A stretch of 64,000 nt of DNA from Termitomyces sp. T153 (GCA_018296165.2 JACKQL020000027.1:1-64000), one strand, 5' to 3'; positions 11,803 through 23,740 are shown, numbered from the stretch's first letter. Program-made: numbers and translations. Notes: generated by a model from the letters alone, not told the origin.

Positions 11803-12729
11803 GTTTGCATGTGCCGCTGCTCTTCATCAAAGTGGCAGTTGGGGCACTGGTGGTGGCAGTTCCAGAGGCAGATGTCCCTGAGGCAGATGTCCCAGTAGTG
11901 GCTGAACCACTAGAGGAATCAGAGACAAAGGCAGCAATGGGAGGGAGGGAAGGTGTAAGAGGACTCAGGGTTGAAGACATCAGGGTCAAAGATGCCAGGG
12001 TTGCTGTCACTGTAAGCACCAGGAAAACTCATGAGCTCCTTGTCTGTGGGTGCACCAGTCTGGCTACCACTGATGGTGAACTGAGAGCAAGAGGGATAGA
12101 ATTCAGCACCACCCATGGTAACTGCTCCTTGAAGAGCAATGATTTCATGATGGACCAAGTAATGTGATGGGCTGGCCAGCCGCTGAAGGATCAAGTCTGA
12201 TATAGTAATAGGTTTATACAAGGTATACAGATACTTACAGAGCTTGGCCTGTATCCACTTGCCACTAGCATCCTGACCTTGTTAATTGATCTTGAACCAC
12301 TTCACTTTGGTGGAATTGAACTTGTCACAAGTTGTACTTCCACAAGAAGCCAGATATGTCATCAATAGACCAGTGTTATGAGGCCACTGAGCAACCAACC
12401 TGTCAGAATGAAGTATAACAAAGTAAAGCACAACTCATGTTTCCACCAAATCCAGAACCCCAAGTAAATTTGAGCTTGCTGCCTGGCATTGCATTGCCAA
12501 CATCTGCCACAGGTTGAGAAGCTCTGAACCCACAGTTCATGTCTGGGTTCATGGCACCTTTCACAGGTGATGTGCTGCTGACCAGGCAAATAATGGAGGG
12601 ATTTTCTTTGCTGTTGACAGTGTTTCCCTAGTAGACTTCACCATCAATGGTGATTTGGGTCACAAGGCCATGTGCAAGTGCAGAAGTTGCAATAGCAATA
12701 GGGAGAAAGATTGAAGATACAAGCTTCAT
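11803..12729 (-). pseudogene. AA9 lytic polysaccharide monooxygenase, copy 1, CpG-decayed
   Basis: Minus strand, ATG at 12727-12729. AA9 enzymes are secreted copper oxygenases that cleave cellulose; the Cu site is a histidine brace including the mature N-terminal His. Seen here: signal peptide, then HGLVTQ, GNTVNSKENPSII, KGATNPDMNCGF, the second-His segment WPHNTGLLMTYLASCGS, and, after an intron, HEIIALQGAVTMGGAEFYPS with the axial Tyr. A Thr/Ser/Ala linker ends GTCKL with no CBM1. Against copy 2, most CpG are TpG or CpA, and the codon after VY (Pro in copy 2) is TAG near 12,628. This copy keeps the frame at AGCAAAGAAAATCCC, where copy 2 has lost 4 bp. It lies between two inverted LTR insertions. 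Confidence 0.85.
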
Positions 12730-12958
12730 TATTACTGTAGCAATGAAGCATACATTGATGCAAAATCTAAGTTTAGCTATTGGCTCAAAGTTATATAATC
12801 TTGGCCAATTATGCTGTACTTAGTTTTGTTAACATTTGTGGCTCTTTGTAAAACTAGTCCTCACTTTCTAGAAGTAGACTGAACAATAGACTTATTGATC
12901 TTACTTTAATAGCAAGGGACAGTTCTCCAACTAACAAAGTGGGCTCAAATAGTGTATT

Positions 12959-13590
12959 TGTCATGACCCATTCCATTCCCCCCTTCCCTTCACCATTATC
13001 CAACCTCAGATTCTACACAGTCCCTCTCTAGATCTCAGCCACACCCCCAGATCTTAGCCACAGTCCTGTTTCAGCCACATCCAGGTTTTAGCCACCTCTA
13101 GGACCACTTTTCCTGTTCCAGATCATTCCCACAGGCACAGATCCTTTCCACAGGTTCCAGATCACTTCTACCTGTTCCAGATCACTTCCACCTGTTCCAG
13201 ATCACTTCCACCTGTTCCAGATCACTTCCACCTGTTCCAGATCACTTCCACCTGTCCAAGATCACTTTCAGGATTGCTTCCCTTGTTCCAGATCGCTTTC
13301 TCATGACTTAGATCACTTCCTGCTATGACTTAGATCACTTCCATCTTCTCCTTTTGGCAGTGTCCTACAGCTATATAAGGTCCCTTAGTCTGTAGCTACA
13401 CCCCAGCCTTGACATTACCTGATATCTTGTTTGTGTTCTGTTGTTATCTGATCTTCTCTCCATTCATTACTCGCTCTCATTTCTTAGTTTCTTAGTTTCT
13501 TTCCCTATCTACATACTTGCTGTTGGCATTACCTCCCCAAGGTGGTTTTGGCTCCTGTAAGAGTCCTCCTCCAGGACTGTGGTCCTGACA
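12959..13590 (+). mobile_element. Solo LTR nested in insertion B, 632 bp with 5-bp TSD
   Basis: TGTCATGACC at the left end and GGTCCTGACA at the right form imperfect inverted ends, flanked by GTATT at 12954-12958 and 13591-13595. It interrupts B exactly where A is continuous. A TATA-like CTATATAAGG near 13,371 and short TC-rich repeats downstream fit an LTR promoter. It carries a 20-bp tandem array. Only the LTR is present, so the element recombined out. Confidence 0.82.
13153..13262. repeat. 20-bp tandem array inside the nested LTR
   Basis: ATCACTTCCACCTGTTCCAG repeated about five times, with degenerate units on both sides (ATCCTTTCCACAG.. before, ATCACTTTCAGG after). It lies about 110 bp before the TATA-like motif, as LTR enhancer repeats often do. 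Confidence 0.85.
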
Positions 13591-14385
13591 GTATTAAACT
13601 AATAGTTCCAAAGCAACTAATCACTCATAAGCCTAAGTGCTCCACTCCCTGGAGTTAGCTGAGCTGTGGCAAGTAATTGCTTGGTTTTTCCCTCAGAAAT
13701 CCTCCCCTGTTTATACCTCATCTCCCTTGCATGGACCAAGACTTTTCCACATGTTTTTATTGTTGTCTGGGAGCACAGTCAGCCAATGGGAGGTCTGGAT
13801 GTCAGGGTTCTACATGGGCAGGCCTTGGCAATGCATGGTGAGGCTTGCCTTCCCCTTCCTTCTTCCACTAAGCCTGTCCTTCCTGTGCCAAGGCTATCAG
13901 CAACATGTGTTCTGGGAGCATTTGGTTTGGGTGGTGATGTGAGATGTAGGTGAGGCAAACTAAGTTTTTGGGTCCAACACCGGCTTGTTATTCTTTTGAT
14001 TGAGGTGACATGCTCAGTGCTCAACCTTCAATGCTTTTCTCTGGCTTTGTTGCTACTGTAGGCAACTCTTTCACTTCTGGGATCATTGGAGTAGTATTTT
14101 TGTTAAGCTAAGTACTTTCTCTGCCTACTGTTTTTGGCAAAATGCTTACAGTTTTCAGCATTTTAGGTATATTGAGAAAAGTTCTTTCTTCTTATTTAAA
14201 ATACCAGTTGTTACAGGTAAGTACTACTGTACCACCATATCAACATTGGTGTGGAAAATCAATGAAGGAGTGAGGAGGGAACCTAGTATTTGCTCAGCAG
14301 GAGACAGAGGTATATAGCTTGTAAAATGGTAAAGAAGATAAAGTTTGGATAGTTATTTGGCTTCACCAGCTGATGTAATGACAGC

Positions 14386-14555
14386 GTCAAGTAATGGTTT
14401 TGTCACACAAGGAGTCTCAGATCAACAAGAGAACTATTACAAGTCTTGATTGAGAAAGAACTAATACTCTAGTTATATATGTTAGATTGGTAATGGAGTA
14501 TCCAAATAGCAGTAGGATAATATAGAATATCACAAGATAGATGTTCAACAGTAAC
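14386..14555. repeat. Dispersed repeat shared with 37752-37940
   Basis: GTCAAGTAATGG..GTCACA..GAGTCT..GATTGAGAAAGAACTA..CACAAGATAGATGTT recurs at 37,752-37,940 in the same orientation. Here it ends in an expanded AAC run; there it ends GGTAACAATAACAAG, which suggests how the microsatellite began. Confidence 0.7.
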
Positions 14556-14570
14556 AACAACAACAACAAT

Positions 14571-14623
<53 letters not shown>

Positions 14624-14624
14624 C
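14552..14624. repeat. (AAC)n microsatellite
   Basis: About 24 AAC units with one interruption (AAT near 14,570). Read on the other strand it gives poly-Leu or poly-Val frames, which are artefacts. Confidence 0.95.
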
Positions 14625-15780
14625 CCCACCTTGCTCAAAAATTGCCTTAGCTGCATTACCTGCACCTTGAATCTTATTTAGAATACACTTGATTGCCCCA
14701 TCCACACTTATATTCATTGTCCCAGTACCTTTGTCACATATCTTTCCGAGTTCTGTATTTTGACCTTTTGAATGACTCTGCCTTGCATTGGCTCTTCATT
14801 TTGATCTCATCATCTAGTTTAACCTTATATCTTTCTCCTTTTGTTGCATTCCATTGCTAGAGAGCTACAATTATCCCATAAACATGGCACCCAATCAGAT
14901 CATGCATTCAACTCACACTACACTGATGCAAAATCAGTAAAATTGGCTTAGTTTTCAAACTCAGCTCAAAACTCCAATTCACAAAAGTGTTTGGGACTTT
15001 GTTTCATGTAGCTCACTTTAAAAGTGTTGTACAGAGTAGATTTTAATTGATTTTGATTACAAACTCAACTGGGTCAAGTCTGATCACAAGGCTCAAGCAA
15101 AATATAACAAATTTTAAGCCTGAAGAAGATAATAGTTTATTAGCCTCAGAAACCCACTTCCTGGGGATTTCTGAGCCATAGCTAGTACTTTGCTTGTCTT
15201 TTTCCTTTGACATCCTCCTCCTTTTATAGCCTGTCATTGGCACACAGACCAACATGCTATCTGCATGTTTTTGTGGCTGGTTGGGTATGTTGTAGGCTGG
15301 TCTTCCCTGGGGCTGGCCTTGGCACTATCCCTGCCAAAGCTTTCAGCCTTTTTCTCCTACTCATCTGTGTTATTTTTCTTTGGTCATTTCAGGATTTAAC
15401 AGTACTTTGATAGACTAAATATACACATTGTTTTTAGGTTGTAATCTAGTGAAATGTTCCAAGAAAATTATGCATTGGTTTGCCAGCTTTGATGGCTGAT
15501 CTTGCATAGTGATCCAAGATTGCCATCTCAGCCTAAGCATGGCCACAGACTCAGCTCTTTGTCAGCACATGATCTCTTTTGACTGTTGTGATTCTGATGT
15601 GCTTGCTTTGGTTCAGTCATTCTTAGTTTTGCATGGGTGGTAGTACTTAGATTTTAAGGTATGTCTCTTCATGTCTACAGTTTTCAATATTTTTGGCTTA
15701 CAGTTTTCAGTCATTTTTGGTAAATGAGACTTTCTTATTGTTTTAGTACTTTCACTGGTCCTCAGTTTTGAGGCTAGCAT
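14625..15780. other. CpG-free, LTR-like unassigned stretch
   Basis: No gene. Phrases resemble the terminal part of LTR families A/B (for example TTTTGGCTTACAGTTTTCAG near 15,690 against CTTACAGTTTTCAGCATTTT in B) and their leader (15,230-15,400). Probably one or more decayed LTRs; boundaries and TSDs could not be found. Confidence 0.4.
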
Positions 15781-18610
15781 ATCAACACCTGTGCCACATG
15801 TATTTATGTCCACCACCCCTACTATCCCTACCAACACCACATCTCACTCTAGAATCCCTGCCTTCACTCTTCAAACCCCAAATATTGGCCTACATTCCCC
15901 TACCCCTGAGGGAGACTTAGATTTGGACAATGATTCTTCCTTCACACTAGCCTAGATTCCAAAAGGCAACCAGTTAATTGTGCACAGATGCATCTCCAAT
16001 GTCCCTACTGAAACACACTCTGTCCTTGTAAAGGACCTTCTACTCAACTTAGGCTAGGATCCTCAATATGACTATTTCCAGGATCTTCCTCTTGTTGTCT
16101 CTCCATTCAGCAACAGACCCTCAAACACATCTTCTGCATGTTTTGTTGAACTCAAATTTGGCAGAGTGAACTTGTCTGTGGAACTGAGGGTCAATTTGTT
16201 GGAAAATGTTATAAGAGCTATCTCAGAGGTAAAACCTAATTGGGAAATAAGGTGGAGTGCTAGTAGGAAAGGATGTAGTGATATGTGCTTATCATAATGT
16301 CTGCTGGACCTTGACCCAGGAGTTATTGTGTGGAACAACATTCCATTGGCAGACCTACCTGTAATTTGGGAGCACATCAAGAAGCATGGATATCGTGTCA
16401 CACCAATTTGCTTCCTATGGAGGCCCCCAGGTCACTTTCCTCTTACTGTCAGACACTGATAAGTTCATAGCTTTAGGCACCTTTGCAGTTCCTGCTAAGG
16501 TCTCCAAACATATGGCTAGAATCAAGCACTTAAGGGATTCCCATCAAGCATCCATTTGAGCTAGTTGTATCTGGGATGAGAGATTGGGAGCTGATGGAGA
16601 TGAGGATAGAAAAATGGGTGAGGAAGACCACTCTGGGCTCTTGGATTGGGGGTTGGACTACAGACCTCAACTCAGACTTGTTCATTTTCTTGATGGCCAT
16701 GTGGGCAGATACTTTAAGGATCCTTTGCACAAAGGAGTCTTTCAAGAAGATATTTTCAGAGTTGATCACCTCTCCTTGCCAGCTCTGGGACTAAAACAAC
16801 AACCCAACCCACAGAACTTTGGGCAACCAGTTATCAAAAGGCACCAACCTGATTAGCAGCACCATAAAGTCCATGGTAGCTGAAATTTGTGAGATGAAGA
16901 GCAAATAGCAGTCAGTTCAGATCAAGCTCAGCAACACTGTTTCCTCTCACACCAAACTCATCAATCATGTAATGTCTCTTGATCAGAGGCTTTGCACCAC
17001 TCAACAGGCTCTCTTAGTCCAGGGTTGTGAAAAGAAGATAAGGTCTCATATTGTTGAGCTCAAATCTCAAATTGGGAGTCTTTGCATGTCACTGCTATTC
17101 CCAGCTGACCAACAGTAAAGGGAGGAAATTCAGGGTATGGTCAAGGAATTGACAGAGGAGGTTGAGCAGAAAAGGCAAGACTTGACTGTAGCTTCTAATC
17201 AACTAGCTAGCATTATTGGGATTGGTCCAAATGTGCCAGCTGTTCCTTCACCACCAGGCCCATTGGGTTTGTTGCCTCTGGATATGGTGACCTCATCTAC
17301 TCCATTGGCAATGGCCCCTGCCTCCACAGCTGTCAGACCTGGTAAAAAGAGAAAGACCATTAATGGCATTGAACAAGGTTCACCAAAGAGCTCCACTGCT
17401 GCTGCAACAGATGTGGAGATGGTATATTTCCACACCTCTCACTTGGCTATTCTTGGCTCCATTAATGTGGACCCTCAACCCATCAGACTTCTGACCAGTG
17501 AAGTCAGCCCATCTCATGCCAATTCTGCAGCCCTAAGGGTCAAATGCAAGGTTTGGTGGTACATACAGAGAGGAAGTTATTGTGATGGTTTTTGTAGTCT
17601 TGCTTGTTACATTGCACCTTCCTTCCCTGCATTTTCAAACTTTAAAGTTCTTGATTGTCATTCTTCTTGCTTTTCTGTTACCTCATTGTCATGTTCAACC
17701 ATGCATCTGATGATGCCAAGTATCTTATTTAATACAACAGATCCAACCTTGTCTTGCATTTTGCCTGTTACTTTGGGCCTAACAGCACCTCTCACTATCC
17801 ACCTCCTATGTCTTAAGAACAGCTCTGTTACCTATATACCCAAACCTCATACTTTTTCTGTGTTCTAGAAAATCACACATGTTTGTCCTGTTGTTTCTTT
17901 CTTGTACTATATTTTATATATTGATGTTTTCTTTTCTATTTTCTTGTGCAACTGTACAACCTGTGTTTGCTCAGTCTCAGATCTCAGTTTGTGCCCTCAA
18001 TGCAAACAGACTCATGAGCCCAGTCAAACTGGCCTACATTTGCCAGATGATTGCAAAGTTGGCTCCCTTCTTCTTTGCTATCTCTGAGAATAAAATGAGA
18101 TCAAATGCTGGCACTAAACTTCTGATCTCAAACTATGAGATTTTTGAAGAGAACAGAGTCCCATGTTCAATGCATTAGAGAAAGTGGGGAATAGTATTGT
18201 GTGTCTATAAGGATGTACAGATTGATCCCAAGTACAATTATTTCATCAGACCTTTTGAGGTTGTGTTGTAGCTGTGGACATTGTTATTCCATGCTCTAGT
18301 TCCTCTTCATTTGTTCATTGAGTATTTACCACTTATGTGCCCTGCAACCTGGGATTAGATGATCTTTCTCAGGAATTTTGGTCCCATCTTACAGATGTGG
18401 TATGCCAGACTAAAACATCCTGGACTCTCTTTGGAGATCTGAATGCCACCATCTCCTCATTGGAGTGTGCCACAAATAATCCATTAGCTAGACAGAACCT
18501 GATGAACTTCTTTTCAGATACTAATGGTTCTGATCTTTGGCAGCAGGTTTCAGATTGCAACCACTTCACTGATTGGACAAGTGGGGCATGGCATTCTATA
18601 AGGAGATGAG
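15780..18610 (+). mobile_element. LINE (non-LTR retrotransposon) relic: ORF1-like region and AP-endonuclease fragment
   Basis: 15,780-17,440 is an ORF1-like region broken by many stops; its better parts are Pro/Ser-rich with a coiled-coil segment (17,137-17,430). From about 17,980 the frame reads SVCALNANRLMSPVKLAYIC, FAISENKMRSNAGTKLLISN and, after frame changes, SWTLFGDLNATI (near 18,440). These match the exonuclease-endonuclease-phosphatase fold that nicks target DNA in LINEs (LNANG, SETK and GDFNA blocks). No reverse transcriptase follows: homology ends near 18,608, so this copy is truncated on the 3' side. CpG is almost absent and stops are frequent. Confidence 0.6.
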
Positions 18611-19119
18611 CATTCCATGGATAAACCCAACAAAAGGCCAGCCATCACCCACAACAAGCAAGAGTCAAAGAAGCAAGAAGCAGTTAAGAGTTGGGCAAGG
18701 GGCAAGCCAAAGGTGAGTAGCAACACTGGAGCTCTTACAGTTGGATCAATGGATAGAGCTGGTAAACACTGTTATTGTTTGGTCTGAGAATATTCTATCC
18801 TGCAGACCATTGTATATCCTACATTGCTAGTAATGATGACTAACATTATAACTATTCATCAACTCACAGTATGTAATGGAGAATGACTAACAGCAATCAA
18901 TACTGAGTAATGTCTGAGCATGTGTTTCATGAAAGGCAACTAATGGGGACAGAAGGGTGCAGGGAATAACAGGTGGCCTGTCAGATGAGCTAGAATGGTG
19001 GATCATCCTCAGACTAAGCATTGAATAGAATTGAACAGTCTTAAAGGGACCATTTCCATCCCCTTACATCACCCCCTCCTTAGTGGCATGACAGATGTCA
19101 GAGTTCTGGTTGCTATCAG
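18611..19119. other. Unassigned CpG-free stretch
   Basis: Nothing recognisable. It lies between the truncated LINE and the KH-like relic on the opposite strand. Confidence 0.3.
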
Positions 19120-19700
19120 AGAGTCAACAGCCTGAGGAGTGGGTGTGCCCTGAATAGAAGGGGTAGCAGCAGTATGTGTTTATATCACAGAGGAAGCAAC
19201 AGCAGTTGATGGAGTAGGAAGGGAAGGGGGTTAGAGCTGCTGGGTAGAGAGTCAAGGAGTGGACAATGCAGGATCCTGAGGAGGGGCCAGTGGAGCAACA
19301 GCCAGTGCAGTGTTGTCTGAGGATTGCTTCCATTGTATATGCACACACCACTTTGCAATGTGCTTTTCAAAGACCATGAGGGCTTTACCAATCTGCTGGT
19401 CAGTGCTCCTGATAGTGACAAACTGGTGTCCATCATTTTCAGCCAAAGCAACCCAGCAGAGCACCAGATAGATCATGGGCTTGTTTAAGGCCCTGCTCCT
19501 GATGCCCAATAACATGTGCCACAAGAGAGTCAGGGAGCTTTAGAGCACATTTGTAATAAGGGATTTTATCATCTATAGGAGAAAGATCCCAAGCAAAAGG
19601 GAGAGCTAGGGAAATGTTAGTGTCAGAGCACACTACCCATTGAGGAATGCAGGAGGAGGGCATGGTAGAGGATTTAGTAGACTCAGCAGGCTTAGAACAG
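19120..19700 (-). pseudogene. KH-domain-like protein relic
   Basis: Minus strand. 19439-19741 gives SLALPFAWDLSPIDDKIPYY, KCALKLPDSLVAHVIGHQEQ, GLKQAHDLSGALLGCFG. After a stop or frame change the text continues FVTIRSTDQQIGKALMVFEK HIAKW. The pattern VIGxxGxxLKxxxxxSGA..VTIRGTxxQIxxAxxxI is that of a KH RNA-binding domain with its GxxG loop (here GHQEQG). Such modules occur in agaricomycete retroelement-associated ORFs, but whether this was a host or element protein is unknown. It abuts the LTR at 19705 and is CpG-depleted. Confidence 0.5.
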
Positions 19701-19704
19701 CCTG

Positions 19705-22700
19705 TGTCAGGGAACTTCCATTTCTGACTTCTGACTTCCATTCCTGACCTCCATAGTGATCTCTGCAGCTCATTCCAGACCCCCAGAGATTTTCAGAGAC
19801 TCTCAGAACTTCCTGCAGTTCCTTGTTGGGCACTTTCCTAGAGTTAGTGCTAGCTCCAGCCTTCTGTACAGTTGTTTCCATGCCTTCATGGCCCACTGAT
19901 GCACCACATCAAGCAGCAGGGATCCTTAGACTTATTCTCTTTGGATTCCTCTCTGCTAGGTGATTGGTTACTATTTGTATTGTTGACTACCTTGCTAATA
20001 TACTTTGGATTCTTCTTTGCTAGCTGTGTGATTGGGCCCCTGCTCCTGAAGGTTGCCCTTATAGCAGAACAAGTCTCTAACTCTGGTCTAGAAGCCCCTT
20101 ATAGCTCACAGGGAACTCCTGAGCCCCTATTTACTGCTTCCCCACCAGACTTCAGCATCTGTGGAATACTATGTCTCAGCTTGCCAATCCAGACACTTTC
20201 CTAGAGGCTCCAACCCCTCAAGATGGAGCCTGGACTTGCCTGCTACACCTAGAGAACCAGGTGCAACTGACTCAGGTGTCCCTCACCCATCACACAACCA
20301 AACTCTACCCTCCATCAGACCACCAATCATATTTCCCAACTCCTTCAGACATTGCTAGAGCACCTGCCCCCTATCTCTGCACTACTCCTAGCAGTGGAAC
20401 TACCCCTGGCAGTCATGGTAGTTGTTCCCATAGCTCCAGTAACCCTACAGCTGCAGATCCCATGCCCTACACTCCCAAATGCATATGACAGTGCTTGCTC
20501 TGGTGGGGAGTGCTTTCTTCAGTTCTGTCTCACCTACATCCACCTCAGCAGAGACACCTTTGACTCTGATGCATTGAAGATAGTTTGGGTGCTGTTGTAT
20601 ATAAAGACTGGATGGGCCTCCACCTATGTGCTATAGGTGTTCTGATGCCCCAGAGGTGTTGAAAGCTTTGCAGATTGAGCCACCTTCAAAAAAGTCTTCT
20701 GAGCAGAGTTTTTCCCAATTGACCCTGCCAAAACCACTGCTTTAGTGCTGTGTGACAAAGAGCAGTATGGGCAAGGGAAGCAGATGCTGGAGGAGTACAT
20801 TGACTCATTTCAGATGCTAGTCAAGCAAGCTGCCTACTCCAATGGTCTTCAACTGTGCCTCACATTCTGAGATGGCTTGCACACCACACTGATAGAGCAC
20901 ATCAACAATCTGGCCAAGGGCTGCCCAGACAATGAAAGGATTGCCTCTTGGTAAAAGGTAGCCTAGGATCAGTGGCAGCTCATGGAGATTTGATGGGAGC
21001 TCTGCTGCTTGCATCTGATGCAGTGCCCTGCTCCAGTCACCAGCTTCTGTTATCCCATTCCTGTACTCCTAGCACCTGCCCCTGCTCTGGCCATCCCTGC
21101 ACTGCACCCCTTGCCACCAGGCATCCCCATGGATATAGATGCAGCCCAACAGCACTGCTCTGTGCTGCTACTGTGCCAGAGATGCAAAAAACTGGGGTAC
21201 TTTGCACAGCACTGCCCTTTGGGTCTGGAGGTGTGCTACCTCTCTATAGCAGAGCAGGAGAAGCTTTTTCTGCAGCTGTTGGCTGCATAGGACACTGCCA
21301 GAGCTCTGTCACCAAATGAGCCAGCACTAGAGTTGACCCTAGAGAGAATTAGCACTTATGCACCCCCCCCCCAAGCTTGGAGGAGAATTTTTAGTCAAGC
21401 AACAGATGAGGTGTATGCCTCTGTTGCCAGGTACTAACAGGTTCTCATGTCTGTCATTAAAAAGTAGAATTGCCCTTCCCAATGTCAATCATTCTAAGAC
21501 AGAAGAACCTCAGCTTTCCTCTCCAAACATACAAACACCAACCCTGGAGTCCAAGCCAAGCCCCCCAATGCCAGCTAAGCTCCACTGACACCACCCCACC
21601 TGGGAACACCAACTACCCTAGTGGTATGTAGTGGCCTCAAGCCCATCTACAAACTCACCATATCTTGATGTAGAAATGGAGACTATGGACACCCAGCAAA
21701 CTCATGGAGTTACCACCCTCCTAGACAGCAGAATGCTGAGACTGTTCCTAGACTCAGAGTTTGTGAAGTGCCACAGCCTGATTCTGCAACCACTTTTACA
21801 GCCTATTTTGGTGTTCAACATTAACAGAACACTCAATGAAGCCAGCACCATCAGCTCTGTGGTAGACCTCATCCTCTGCTACCAGAATCATGCTGAGCAT
21901 GCAGTCTTTGCCATCACCAGTTTAGGCAAGCAGGACATGATCCTTGGTTTCACATGGCTCTGAGAGCACAACCCCCAAGTAGACTGGGCCCAGGGCAAGG
22001 TAACTATGAGCTGGTGCCCCCAGAGGTGCTCCACCTGCACCACCAAGATCAGAGAAGAGTGCCAGGCTGAAGTTTGAGAATGCATGGCCATCTGGGCATG
22101 CCATGCCAGCCATCTCCCCTTTGTGGATCTAGACCTCCTGAACTCCCTGCTCCTGGCATTATACCATAGAGAGGCCCTCTATGAGAATGATTGGAGCAGC
22201 AGTAGAGCCCTGGAGGAGGAACCAGAAGAGGAGTTTGGAGGCATACATGACCTGGAGCTTCTAAACAAGGCAGTGGAAGTTGGAGACCAGATCTATACCA
22301 CCACCTTATGCTCACCACTCTCCACTGTGGAGATCCAGGCTAGTCAGACTATATCCCAGCAGCTGTTCTAGGTATTTGCTGCCAACTCTGTGCCCCAGGT
22401 ATTCCAGAACATCATGCCTCTGTACCTCTATGTGCTTGAGGATGTATTCTCTAAGGCCTTGTTCAACTTGCTTCCAGAGTGCAAACAGTGGGACCATGCC
22501 ATTGAATTAATGCTGGATTCTAAGCCCTTGAGCTGTAAGGTCTACCTGCTGGCACTCAAGGAGTAGGATGAGCTTGATGCCTTCTTGCAAGAGAACCTGG
22601 ACTCTGGTCATATCTGCCCCTCTAAATCTCCAATGGCTTCTCTAGTCTTCTTCATCAAAAAGAAGAACAGCTCACTCTGACTGGTCCAGGACTACTGGGT

Positions 22701-23740
22701 TCTTAATGCCATGACTGTGAAGAACTGCTACCCCCTCCCCCTCATTGCCAAGCTCATCAATAACCTCCAGGGTGTGCAATACTTCACTAAACTGGACATC
22801 TGGTGGGGCTACAACAATGTGTGCATTCAGGAGGGAGATGAATGGAAGGCTGCTTTCCAGACCAACTAGGGACTGTTTGAACCTCTTGTCATGTTCTTCA
22901 AACTCACCAATAGCCCAGCCACCTTTCAGACAATGATGATAGATATCTTCTGGGACTTAATTGCCAAAGGCATAGTGTGCATATACCATGACAACATCCT
23001 CATATACATCAAAACATTGGAGGAGTACTGCTGGATCATGCACCTTGTCTTGGAACACCTCCCCTATCACCAGCTCTATCTCAAACTGGAGAGGTGCAAG
23101 TTTTAGCAGACCTGAATCAAGTATCTTGGGCTCATCATCTTGCATGGAGGTGCAGGGATGGATCCAGTGAAGGTGGCAGGTGTTATGGGAGTGGCTGGAG
23201 CCCAGGAACAAGAAGGAAGTGCAGGCCTTTCTAGGTTTTGCTAACTTTTATTAGAGGCTCATCCAGGACTTCTTGCATCATGCCCACCTTCTATTTGACC
23301 TCACCACAAAGGACACTGCCTGGAGCTGGGAGCCTCTGAAGCAGATGGCTTTTGACACTCTCAAGCACACTCTCACCTCTGGACCAATCCTCCTCTCCCC
23401 TGGACAACATCTCTCCCTTCCAGGTGGAAGCTAACAGCTCAAACTTTGCCACTGGAGCTGTTCTATAACAACAGTTCCTAGAGGATGGGAAGTGGCATCT
23501 GGTGGTCTTTTACTCTAAGAGCCTGAAGGTGGTGGAGTGCAACTATGAGATTCATGACAAGGAGATGCTGGCCATCATCCAGTTCTTCAAAGAGTGGCAG
23601 CATTTTCTGGAAGGTGTGCAGCATAAGTTCAAGACTTGGACAGATCACAAGAACCTCAAATACTTCTGGACAGCTAAGAAGCTCAACTACCAACAAGCCT
23701 GGTGGTCCCTCTATCTACACATAGAGGCATACATATGTAG
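19705..23740 (+). mobile_element. Ty3/Gypsy chromovirus copy 2, 3'-truncated
   Basis: 5' LTR 19705-20063 (TGTCAGGGAA..CCTTATA, related to the 370-bp LTRs of the 53.4-59.9 kb copy). gag starts at 20171 (MSQLANPDTFLEAPTPQDGA). A zinc knuckle near 21,173 reads CQRCKKLGYFAQHC, with Tyr where the CCHC His should be. Protease near 21,700-21,960 reads TLLDSR, with Arg replacing Gly of the DSG triad. Reverse transcriptase spans about 22,380-23,190 with YHDNILIY in place of YLDD, and RNase H continues to about 23,700 (YSKSLKVVECNYEIHDKEML). Integrase, chromodomain and 3' LTR are missing. In-frame stops are numerous and often read as former CGA. The copy is inactive. Confidence 0.85.

Larger units (their letters stand above)
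12756..14242. mobile_element. LTR-like insertion B (inverted copy of A) with 4-bp TSD
   Basis: Starts TGATGC and ends ATATCA, flanked by ACAT at 12752-12755 and 14243-14246. Copy 2 has the uninterrupted site (GCGCACGTCGGAGTGG, about 51,716), which aligns with the joined flanks of copy 1 after CpG change. 12756-12958 matches the right part of A, and 13596-14242 matches its left part, both inverted. B is nearly CpG-free. Its extra length is the nested LTR at 12959-13590. Confidence 0.75.
6791..14373 (+). repeat. Segmental duplication, copy 1 (partner at 46687-51853)
   Basis: The copies begin together at GCTCTTGATTCT (6791 and 46687) and end at TTCACCAGCTGA (14373 and 51853). Copy 1 is 7,583 bp and copy 2 is 5,167 bp. 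Removing the two LTR insertions and one TSD each (941 and 1,491 bp) leaves about 5,151 bp, so the copies are colinear. Contents are the WW-motif membrane-protein gene (+) and the AA9 gene (-). The left part of copy 1 keeps its CpG; from about 11.6 kb rightwards CpG is lost. Confidence 0.85.

Noticed and set aside
13121..13330. CRISPR-like array
   Set aside because: The 20-bp units are contiguous tandem repeats without unique spacers, inside an LTR of a eukaryotic genome.
14417..14717. Poly-Leu and poly-Val open frames on the minus strand
   Set aside because: Both are translations of the (AAC)n microsatellite.
20817..21319. Independent small genes within the Gypsy gag region
   Set aside because: They overlap the gag frame and zinc knuckle of copy 2 and are colinear with 54.4-55.0 kb of copy 1.
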